A DNA stretch of 58,040 nucleotides, taken from assembly GCF_000411975.1 (NCBI RefSeq), contig NZ_ASXG01000192.1, positions 1 to 58,040 on the forward strand, written 5' to 3'. Shown here one piece after another: positions 43,608 to 50,698 of this stretch (position 1 is its first letter; the number at the start of each line of letters is the position of its first letter). Made by a program: the position numbers and the translations under genes. Source of the stretch: Amycolatopsis orientalis DSM 43388 (GTDB lineage Bacteria; Actinomycetota; Actinomycetes; Mycobacteriales; Pseudonocardiaceae). The notes under the pieces are model-generated. The model saw only the letters and a program-made list of their open reading frames with translations, ran no database searches and was not told the DNA's origin.

Positions 43608-44363
43608 TCAGGAAAACATCCGCAGCAACCGGCCAGGCGCCAAGCGTACCGCGAGGCTCAGCGGCACCCAGGGCCACGAAGGCACGTACGCGCGCTTCGG
43701 TTCCGCTTCGATCGCCTTGACCAGCGCGTGCGCCCCGGCTTCGGCCGACACCATCAGGGGATTGCGCTTGGTGGAGCGCGCGGTCATCTCGGAGCTGATG
43801 TAGCCGGGCCGCACGTCGGTGACCGTGATGCCGAGGCTGCTCAGTTCCAGCCGCGCGCCCTCGGCGAACGCGGAAATCCCGGCCTTCGACGCGGAGTACG
43901 CGGTGAGATTCCGGGGAAAACCGCGCAGTGCCATGAACGACGAGATCACCGCGAGATGCCCGTCGCGCTGCTCGCGGAAAATGCCCGCCGCCGCCTCGAT
44001 CTGGGCCACCGCGGCGACGAGATTGGTCTCGAGGGTCTGCCGGTTGGCGTCGAACCGGCCCGCGCCGACCGGTTGTCCCTTGCCGAGCCCGGCGTTGACG
44101 ATCACGCGGTCGAGCCTGCCGAGTTCGGTCCGGAATTCCTCGAACACCTCGAAGACGCGGTCGTGGTCGGTGACGTCGAGCTCGCGCGTGACGACGGTGA
44201 TCCCCGGGTACGCGGCGCGCAGCTGCGCGGCCAGGTCGTCGAGCCGTTCGGTGCGCCGGGCGCACAGTGCGAGATTGCGGCCGCGGGCGGCGAACTGCCG
44301 GGCCATTCCCTCGCCGAGACCGGAGCTGGCTCCGGTGATCAGGATGTTCTGCCGCAAGACCAT
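43608..44363 (-). CDS. short-chain dehydrogenase/reductase (SDR)
   Basis: 251-aa SDR with TGASSGLG (10-17), NAG (90-92), Ser141/142, Tyr156 and Lys160 (YSASK). The C-terminus has a hydrophobic stretch (SWPWVPLSLAVRLAPGRLLRMF) that could bind the membrane, as in lipid-acting SDRs. It lies third in the run YCII, YHS-like, SDR, phosphatase, SMP-30. The substrate is unknown. Confidence 0.87.
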   Translation of the reverse strand: MVLRQNILITGASSGLGEGMARQFAARGRNLALCARRTERLDDLAAQLRAAYPGITVVTRELDVTDHDRVFEVFEEFRTELGRLDRVIVNAGLGKGQPVGAGRFDANRQTLETNLVAAVAQIEAAAGIFREQRDGHLAVISSFMALRGFPRNLTAYSASKAGISAFAEGARLELSSLGITVTDVRPGYISSEMTARSTKRNPLMVSAEAGAHALVKAIEAEPKRAYVPSWPWVPLSLAVRLAPGRLLRMFS

Positions 44364-44407
44364 GCCCGGAGCCTACCCGCTGGTAACCAACAGGGCGGTG
44401 GCGCGGC

Positions 44408-44608
44408 TCACCGTGCCGCCCACCTCCGGTCCGCCCGTTCCCGGCTGCCGGGGATCAGCCGGAACAGGAATTTCGGCACCGCACCGGAGAAGTAGTAGGT
44501 CTTGCCCTCGAGCTCCAGAGCGTGCCGAGGCTTGCCCGCGGGTGCTTTGCTCGCGGGCCCGAGGCTCAGCGCGAACGCGCATTTTCCGTCGAACTCCGGT
44601 GCGGCCAT
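44408..44608 (-). CDS. small YHS-domain-like protein
   Basis: 66 aa. CAFALSLG near the N-terminus, then HALELEGKTYYFSGAVPKFL, follow the YHS pattern (a Cys-containing start, then YYF before a helix), but the second Cys usual in YHS metal-binding domains is missing. The ATG follows the stop of the YCII gene within 1 bp, so they are coupled. The function is unknown; the length and codon use support a real gene. Confidence 0.6.
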   Translation of the reverse strand: MAAPEFDGKCAFALSLGPASKAPAGKPRHALELEGKTYYFSGAVPKFLFRLIPGSRERADRRWAAR

Positions 44609-44609
44609 C

Positions 44610-44906
44610 TCACGCTCCCGGCCGCGGAAGGATCTCCAGCACGTCGATCGTGCCGATCTCAGTGTGCGGGTGCCCGTCGAGCAGGGCCCGCACCGCGTCC
44701 GCGGAGTCGGCCCGCACGATCGAGTACCCGCCGACCGTGCCGTCGCCGCCCGCGGTGGGCGCGCCGCCGTCCACCACCGCGTCGCCCGCTTTGGCGAACC
44801 ACGCCTCCCAGGCTCGCATCCCGGCGGCCTGTTCTTCCGGCGTCGCCTGGGCCAAGCGCTCCGCGGCCGACTGGTCCGCGCGGTAAAGCAGAAGAAAGTT
44901 CGTCAT
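44610..44906 (-). CDS. YCII-related domain protein
   Basis: 98 aa. MTNFLLLYRADQSAAERLAQ at the N-terminus, GGYSIVRADSADAVRALLDG and TEIGTIDVLEILP at the end follow the YCII/DGPF-like ferredoxin fold; an Asp in place of the classical DGPF motif makes it a divergent member. ATG 44906 fits the family start; the open frame upstream is Pro/Arg-rich and unlike the family. It begins the five-gene minus-strand run. Confidence 0.8.
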   Translation of the reverse strand: MTNFLLLYRADQSAAERLAQATPEEQAAGMRAWEAWFAKAGDAVVDGGAPTAGGDGTVGGYSIVRADSADAVRALLDGHPHTEIGTIDVLEILPRPGA

Positions 44907-45301
44907 TTCGGCCGCCTGCGATCGAGGGAAACCGCCCCGAGGACGGGGATTGCGCTCATCGTCTGCCGCTTCGGGCGCGGGCGCAAGTCCCGCGGGCCCG
45001 GCAAGGATGACCGGCGGCCCGGCCTCTGGGGGCATGCCGGGCCACCGGTTCCGGGCGCGGCCGCCGGCCGGGCGCGGGGCGCGGTCCGCGCTGCCGGGGC
45101 CGAGGCTCCGGACGCGCCGGGGGCGGCGCGTTCCGTCCTGGCCATGGAAGCGCGACCGTGCAGGTCACGGCAATGGTTCACAGTTGCCAGTACTAGCCCG
45201 TTCGTCCGAATGGCACGGAGGCACCACCTGGTCGCACGGCTGCTACCGTGCCTGTGTCGGGCTCGGCACGGTCGGTTACCAGCGGGGGCGGGCGGCGGGA
45301 C
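44907..45301. other. 395-bp divergent spacer
   Basis: This lies between the YCII gene (minus) and the XRE gene (plus). It is very GC-rich in the left half. A minus-strand Pro/Arg/Ala-rich frame there has no resemblance to known proteins. The right half (45160-45260) is more AT-rich and should contain the XRE gene promoter. I see no repeat or RNA motif. Confidence 0.4.
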
Positions 45302-46240
45302 ATGACGCAGCGGCATGCGGACCACGCCGGTCCGGACACCGACGGAGGTGCCCGGACCGCGTTCGCGAGCGCGCTGCGCGCCGCGATCGGAGCCAGCGGG
45401 CTTTCCCTGGACCGGATCCAGGCCCGGCTGCGCGCCCGCGGCGCGGCGGTCAGCGTCACCGCGCTCAGCTACTGGCAGTCGGGCAAACGCCAGCCGGAAC
45501 GCGCCGGGTCGCTTTCGGCGGTGCGGATGCTGGAGGAAATCCTCGACGTCCCCGACGGCGCGTTGCTCGGCTTGCTGCCGCCGCCCCGTCCGCGCGGCGC
45601 GAGCAAACGCGACCGGGCGGGCGAGGAACCGGTCACGTTCACCCGCGAGATCCTGCAGCCGCTGCTGGAACGCGTCGGCGCGCCGGACGCGCTGGACCAG
45701 CAGCACCAGTTGAAGCTCGTCGGCCTGCACGACCGCTGCGAGATCGCGGCCGACGGCGGCCAGCGCTCGGTGACCTCCCGCGCGGTGTTCCAGTCCGGTG
45801 CGGACGGTCAGGACCGCTGGCTGCTGGTGTACGCCCAGGGCGACGCGACGGCGGTGCCGCGGCTGGAGCCGGTGCGCAACTGCCGCGTCGGCCGCGCCGA
45901 AGTGGACGACGACCACGGAATCCTCGTGGCAGAACTGCTCTTCGACCGCGCGCTGGAACGCGGCGAGACGCACCTCATCGAGTACACCCTGCGCAACGCC
46001 GGACCGCCGTACCCGCGCTGCCGGTCGACGCACTACCGGGAATTCCGCCGCCCGGTCCGCGAGTACCTGCTGGAGGTCCGCTTCGACCCGGCCGCGGTGC
46101 CCGCCCGCTGCTGGCAGTACGCGAACGCCACCGACGAAGCCCCCGCCCGGCGCCGGCTGCGGCTCGACAGCGGCAACGGCGTGCACGCGATCGCGCTGGA
46201 CTTCGGACCGGGGATCTTCGGCATCGGCTGGGACTCGTGA
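45302..46240 (+). CDS. XRE-like helix-turn-helix transcriptional regulator
   Basis: 312 aa. The N-terminal helix-turn-helix covers residues about 17-75 (FASALRAAIGASGLSLDRIQ, VSVTALSYWQSGKRQPE, LEEILDVPDGALLGLL), followed by a 220-residue beta-rich domain with no family I recognise (VTSRAVFQSGADGQDRWLLV, ETHLIEYTLRNAG). Proteins of this shape are frequent in pseudonocardial genomes. ATG 45302 follows GGCGGGAC. No clear partner; downstream is only an ABC ATPase relic. Confidence 0.82.
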   Translation: MTQRHADHAGPDTDGGARTAFASALRAAIGASGLSLDRIQARLRARGAAVSVTALSYWQSGKRQPERAGSLSAVRMLEEILDVPDGALLGLLPPPRPRGASKRDRAGEEPVTFTREILQPLLERVGAPDALDQQHQLKLVGLHDRCEIAADGGQRSVTSRAVFQSGADGQDRWLLVYAQGDATAVPRLEPVRNCRVGRAEVDDDHGILVAELLFDRALERGETHLIEYTLRNAGPPYPRCRSTHYREFRRPVREYLLEVRFDPAAVPARCWQYANATDEAPARRRLRLDSGNGVHAIALDFGPGIFGIGWDS

Positions 46241-46249
46241 GGCCGGAGC

Positions 46250-46564
46250 CGGTCGACCTCTTCCCGTACCAGCTTTCAGCGAACAGCCCTCGCCGCGGCC
46301 TTGCTGGCCGAACCGGACCTGCTCGTCGTGGACGAACCCTGCGCCTCCCTTGACCGCGGAACCGCCAGCGAAGTGCGGTCCGCCCGCGTGCTTGCGCCGA
46401 TTCCGGTGCCGCCGTCCTGGCCATCACCCATGACGGCGCTCCTGGCGGAAACCGGTGTCGCCGACGCGATGGTGCTCGTGCGCGAGGGCCGCACCATCGC
46501 CACCGGGACGCCCGGTGAGATCCGCGTCCTCGCAGATCCCTGCGTGCGAAGCTGCTTTCGGTGA
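46250..46564 (+). pseudogene. ABC transporter ATPase remnant (peptide type)
   Basis: Fragments of the C-terminal half of a Dpp/Opp-type ATPase occur in shifting frames: FPYQLS (start of the signature region), then ALAAALLAEPDLLVVDEPCA with Walker B, SGAAVLAITHDG in another frame (the switch His), and LLAETGVADAMVLVREGRTI with TGTPGEIR. The Walker A half is absent, the signature GGQ motif is deleted, and at least two frameshifts are needed. It is clearly dead. It may be the relic of a transporter that once accompanied a binding protein. Confidence 0.85.
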
Positions 46565-46570
46565 CCCCGC

Positions 46571-48196
46571 TCAGCTCAGCTTGGTCCGCAGCACCTTCCC
46601 GGTCGCGTTGCGCGGCAGCTCGTCCAGGAACTCCACGTCCCGCGGCACCTTGTAGCGCGCCAGGTTCGCCTTCACGTACTCGCGCACGCCGTCCTCGTCG
46701 AGCGTCGAGCCCTCGGCCCGCACCACGAACGCCTTGAGCCGTTCGCCGAAGTCCGGGTCCTCGACTCCGATCACCGCCGCCTCGAGGACGTCTTCGCGCT
46801 CCACCAAGAGGTTCTCCACCTCGATCGGGAACACGTTCTCGCCGCCGGAGACGATCATCTCGTCGTCGCGGCCGTCGATGAACAGGAGGCCGTCCTCGTC
46901 GAAGTGGCCGACGTCGCCGCTGGAAAGCAGGCCGTCGATGATCTCCTTGTTGCGGCCGTCGGTGTAGCCGCCGAAGCTGAGCCCGCTGCCGACGAACACC
47001 CGCCCGGTCACGTGCGGTTTGGTGATCTTGACGCCGTTTTCGTCGTACAGCGCGACGCGGCAGCCGACCGGCGCGCGGCCGACCGTGCCCGGTGCCCGCT
47101 TCCAGTCCTCCGGCGTCGCGACCGTCGCCACCGCGACCTCCGTGGAGCCGTACAGGTTGTGCACGACGTCGCCGAATTGCTCGTTCGCCCGGTTGCCGAG
47201 ATCCGGCGAGAGCGCGGACCCGGCGACGAAGATGATCCGCAGGCACGAGGTGTCGTAGCGGTCGCGGACCTCCTTCGGCAGGTCGACGATCCGCTGCAGC
47301 ATCGTCGGCACCAGAACGAGCGCAGTGCACCGGTGAGCGGCGACGCCCCTGAGCGTGGCTTCCGGGTCGAACTTCCGGCGCATCACCACCGTGCAGCCGA
47401 GCGCGAAGCTCAGGATGAACTGCGACAGCCCGGTGCCGTGGAACAGCGGCGCGCCCATGAAGGTCGCTTCGCCGGCGCGCAGCGGGATGCGGTCCAGGAA
47501 CTGCGCCGACGCCAGCGCGGACGTGTGCGGTCGCGGCGCGCCCTTGGGGGTGCCGGTGGTGCCACTGGTGAGCAGCACGAATCCGCCGGGTTTGGCCGGC
47601 GCGGGCAGCGGCCGGTCGTCGGTGCTGGCGATGATCTCGGCGAGCACCGGGATCTCGTGTCCGGCCGGTTCGTCGACCCAGGCCAGATACCGGTCGACGC
47701 CCTCGTCGATCGCGTCGAGCAGGCCGGTGAACTCCTGGTCGTAGACGAGCGCGGTGACGCCCTCGCGCTGGGCGACGTCGGCGAACTGCGGTTTCGCGAA
47801 ACCGGTGTTCATCAGCAGCAGCCGGGCGCCGAGCTTGCCCGAGGCGGCCATCGTGACCACGAGCCCGCGGTGGTCGCGGCACAGCGCGGCGATCACCGAA
47901 TCGGGGCCGAGACCGCGCTGCGACCAGGCGCGGGCGAGCGCGTTGGACTGGTCGTCGAGCTGCTTGAAGGTGAGCGGGCCGAGGTCGTCGACGATCCCGA
48001 CGGCGGTCGAATCGCGCCGGGCCGCGATGTGGTTCGCGCCGGCGAACGGGCCGTACTTGCGGATCGCGACGAGGGACCGCACGCCCTCGTCCAGGCGGGG
48101 GAACGGCACCAGCCCGGCGCGGCGCATCACCTCGACGCTGCGCACGGTCTCGGTCAGCTTGCCGGCCACCTGGCCGGCCAGCTCGGCCACACTCAT
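46571..48196 (-). CDS. acyl-CoA synthetase (FadD-like)
   Basis: 541-aa adenylate-forming enzyme. It has P-loop LLTSGTTGTPKGAPRPH, motif YGSTEVAVAT, hinge GGYTDGRNKEIIDGLLSSGD with FIDGRDDEMIVSGGENVFP, and the C-terminal catalytic Lys534 (RNATGKVLRTKLS). It activates a fatty or aromatic acid to its CoA thioester through an acyl-AMP. The size and VPFPRLDEGVRSLVAIRKYG region resemble mycobacterial FadD12-type proteins. It is transcribed alone, diverging from the DNA polymerase gene. Confidence 0.9.
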   Translation of the reverse strand: MSVAELAGQVAGKLTETVRSVEVMRRAGLVPFPRLDEGVRSLVAIRKYGPFAGANHIAARRDSTAVGIVDDLGPLTFKQLDDQSNALARAWSQRGLGPDSVIAALCRDHRGLVVTMAASGKLGARLLLMNTGFAKPQFADVAQREGVTALVYDQEFTGLLDAIDEGVDRYLAWVDEPAGHEIPVLAEIIASTDDRPLPAPAKPGGFVLLTSGTTGTPKGAPRPHTSALASAQFLDRIPLRAGEATFMGAPLFHGTGLSQFILSFALGCTVVMRRKFDPEATLRGVAAHRCTALVLVPTMLQRIVDLPKEVRDRYDTSCLRIIFVAGSALSPDLGNRANEQFGDVVHNLYGSTEVAVATVATPEDWKRAPGTVGRAPVGCRVALYDENGVKITKPHVTGRVFVGSGLSFGGYTDGRNKEIIDGLLSSGDVGHFDEDGLLFIDGRDDEMIVSGGENVFPIEVENLLVEREDVLEAAVIGVEDPDFGERLKAFVVRAEGSTLDEDGVREYVKANLARYKVPRDVEFLDELPRNATGKVLRTKLS

Positions 48197-48340
48197 CCGG
48201 GCACCTCCATTGCTGCGGCGGGAGCGCCCACGCCGACGGCCTCCGTACCGCCGGTATGGGAGTTACTCGACAGTAAAGCAAGCCCGCGCCGCGCACCAGT
48301 GCCCGGCCGGGGCGGAAATCTCCGGGGCCGGTCCGCGACG

Positions 48341-48395
48341 GTCCGTGAAGGGCTCCTTGAGGGAATTAGATTCCGTCAAGGAGCCCTTCACGGCC
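48341..48395. repeat. 55-bp palindromic repeat, copy 3
   Basis: 26-nt arms have two mismatches around a TAG loop, starting GTCCGTGAAGGGCTCCTTGA. Relative to copy 1 one stem pair changed from C-G to A-T, keeping pairing. Unlike copies 1 and 2 it lies between two divergent gene starts, so it cannot simply be a terminator. Confidence 0.9.
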
Positions 48396-48442
48396 CGCTC
48401 GGCAGCGGGGGCGCGGAAATTGTCGGTGCCGGTCCGCACAAT

Positions 48443-50143
48443 GTGACGGTGCAGGTGATCACCGGCCGGGAGGAGGACTCCGGCTACACGATCGAGGGTC
48501 CGGCGGGGACCCTTCGCGGGCTTTCGCGCGCCGACTGGGCCGCCGAGGTGCGCCGGCTGGAGGCGGCCGAGAGCCCGCGCTGGGTGCTGCCCTCGGTCGA
48601 GGAGCTCTACCCCGCGTTGATCAAGGCCGGGGTGCGGCTCGGCCGGTGTCACGACCTGTCGCTCGCCGAAGGCCTGCTGCTCGCCTACGAGGGCCGGGAG
48701 GGCGAATCGCGAAGTTTGCGGGCGGCGTGGGCGCGGGCGAACGGCGAGGAACCACCCGACGACGGCCCGGCCTTCGGCGAGGACGCGCAGCCCACGCTGT
48801 TCTCCCCGCGCGGCCCTGGCCTGCCGCCGGGCGTCACCGTCGCCGCCGCGGCCCGGCGGGTCCTGGCCGAACAGGAGAAGCGCGTCGCCGCCACCGAGGC
48901 CCCCGCCCGGATGCGGCTGCTGCTCGCGGCCGAATCGGCGAGCGCGCTGGCCGCCGCGGAGATCTCCGCCGCCGGGCTGCCCTGGCGCGCCGACCGGCAC
49001 CTGCGGTTGCTGGAAGAACGCCTCGGACCGCGCGTCCCCGCTGGCCAGCGCCCGAAAGCCCTCGTCGACCTCGCGGCGAAAATCTCCGCGGCGCTGGGCG
49101 GGCGTCCGGTCAACCCGGACTCCTCGGCCAGCGTCGTCCGCGCGCTGGCCAGGGAGGGCATCGAAATCCCGGCGGCGCGGAAGTACCTGCTGAAGGACAT
49201 CGACCATCCCGCGGTCGCGCCGTTGCTGGAGTACAAGGAACTGTCGCGGCTGCACTCGGCCAACGGCTGGGCGTGGCTGGACGAATGGGTCTCCGACGGC
49301 AGATTCCGGCCGCATTACGTGGTCGGCGGCGTGGTGTCCGGCCGCTGGGCCACCCGGGGCGGCGGAGCGCTGCAGATCCCGCGCGCGCTGCGCTCGTGCG
49401 CCTCGGCGGACCCCGGCTGGAAACTCGTCGTCGCCGACGGAGCGCAACTGGAGCCGCGCGTCCTCACCGCCCTGTCCGGCGACCGCCGCCTCGCCGAGGT
49501 CGCCGCGGCCACCGACCTGTACGCCCGCCTGGCGGAAGCCCTGTTCTCCGGCACGCGCTACGTCCCGCTCCGCCCCGGAGACACGCGAGACGACCGTTCC
49601 CGCGCAAAGATCGCGATGCTGTCCGCGATGTACGGCGGCACCTCCGGCGAGGCCGGTCCGCTGCTCGCGTTGCTGCGGCAGCGTTTCCCGGACGCAGTGT
49701 CCTATGTGGAGCGTGCCGCCGCGGCGGGCGAACGGGGCGAGCGGGTCCGGTCCCGGCTGGGCCGCACCTCCCCGGCCCCGTCCGCCGCCTGGCGCGCCCT
49801 GACCGGCGGGCTCACCGAGGACGAGGCAACGGAAACCCGCGCCCGCCGAGCGTCGCGAAGCTGGGGACGGTTCACGCGGAACTTCGTGGTGCAGGCCAGC
49901 GCAGCCGACCTGACGGCGGTCCTGCTGGCCACCCTGCGCGGGCGACTGCCGGAACCGGCGCACCTGGTGTTCTTCCTGCACGACGAGGTGATCGTGCACG
50001 CGCCCGCCGAACTGGCGGACGAGGTCGCGGAGATCGTGGAGTCGTCGATCCAGGAAGCCGCTCGATTGGTGTTCGGCGAGGCGTGTCCGGTGCGGTTTCC
50101 GATGCACGCGAAACCGGTGGACACGTATGCGGAGGCGAAGTGA
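48443..50143 (+). CDS. PolA-like DNA polymerase (actinobacterial 3'-5' exonuclease/polymerase type)
   Basis: About 566 aa, family A polymerase without the 5'-3' nuclease. Motif A is ADGAQLEPRVLTALSGD (canonical DYSQIELR, metal Asp kept), motif B RSRAKIAMLSAMYGG (Arg, Lys and Tyr kept, Phe changed), motif C FFLHDEVIVHAP. The N-terminal 200 residues correspond to the exonuclease-like domain but show no intact DEDD residues that I can identify. GTG 48443 or GTG 48449 may be the start. It is a second, non-essential-looking polymerase likely used in repair or translesion work; role inferred. Confidence 0.88.
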   Translation: MTVQVITGREEDSGYTIEGPAGTLRGLSRADWAAEVRRLEAAESPRWVLPSVEELYPALIKAGVRLGRCHDLSLAEGLLLAYEGREGESRSLRAAWARANGEEPPDDGPAFGEDAQPTLFSPRGPGLPPGVTVAAAARRVLAEQEKRVAATEAPARMRLLLAAESASALAAAEISAAGLPWRADRHLRLLEERLGPRVPAGQRPKALVDLAAKISAALGGRPVNPDSSASVVRALAREGIEIPAARKYLLKDIDHPAVAPLLEYKELSRLHSANGWAWLDEWVSDGRFRPHYVVGGVVSGRWATRGGGALQIPRALRSCASADPGWKLVVADGAQLEPRVLTALSGDRRLAEVAAATDLYARLAEALFSGTRYVPLRPGDTRDDRSRAKIAMLSAMYGGTSGEAGPLLALLRQRFPDAVSYVERAAAAGERGERVRSRLGRTSPAPSAAWRALTGGLTEDEATETRARRASRSWGRFTRNFVVQASAADLTAVLLATLRGRLPEPAHLVFFLHDEVIVHAPAELADEVAEIVESSIQEAARLVFGEACPVRFPMHAKPVDTYAEAK

Positions 50144-50230
50144 CCAGCTGACTCATCTTCCCCACCAACCACGCGGGCGAGGCCGGGAAATCCGTTTGGC
50201 GGAGCACGACGTTGCCGTCGGCGGCGCTCG

Positions 50231-50695
50231 TTGCGGCGCATTCCACCGCAAAGGCGCTATCTCCCGGGCGGCGAAGATCAGCATCTTCGTGCCCTATGGC
50301 GGGGAGAAAAAGGAAAAAACAAAAGCGGAAGCCTCTGGAGCTTCCTGGCTTTTATCGCTGTCATCGCCCTGTGGGCGATCCCGGCGATCGGGCCAGGCGT
50401 CATCGCGATCCTGTCGGCCTTCGTAGTACTGTACGGCCTCTTTCAAGCACCGACCTGGTGTTGCGCGCCTACCCGGAAGAACGATTTCTGCCGCAACAAC
50501 GCCAACGGAATCCTCCTCGGGTGTCACCTCCGGCAGCACAAATGGCAGAAGCTCAAGATGGCGTTCAAGGAGCAAGCACCGGCGAAAGCGTTCGGGAGAA
50601 TGCTCGGCAACGTGAAGGGAGTGGCAGCTTCGCTGTCCGCCGTCGCGGGCACGGTTTCAGCCAGCGCCGCCACCGTCACGCTCTTGGTGAAATGA
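50231..50695 (+). CDS. small membrane protein with Cys/His zinc-type motif
   Basis: Up to 154 aa; the start is uncertain (TTG 50231 is the only early candidate and has no good ribosome site). Two hydrophobic segments at 36-52 and 54-73 precede CCAPTRKNDFCRNNANGILL then GCHLRQHKWQKLK: Cys77/78, Cys87, Cys98 and His103 form a probable zinc site of the C-x-A-x-T-R...C-R-N type seen in several actinobacterial proteins. The tail is Ala/Ser-rich. The DNA around 50280-50340 is less GC-rich than its surroundings. Function unknown; it ends 3 bp before the hrpA stop. Confidence 0.6.
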   Translation: MRRIPPQRRYLPGGEDQHLRALWRGEKGKNKSGSLWSFLAFIAVIALWAIPAIGPGVIAILSAFVVLYGLFQAPTWCCAPTRKNDFCRNNANGILLGCHLRQHKWQKLKMAFKEQAPAKAFGRMLGNVKGVAASLSAVAGTVSASAATVTLLVK

Positions 50696-50698
50696 TCC

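Noticed and set aside
44918..45144. Pro/Arg/Ala-rich minus-strand frame upstream of the YCII gene
   Set aside because: Composition only; no domain, and the YCII start is well defined downstream.
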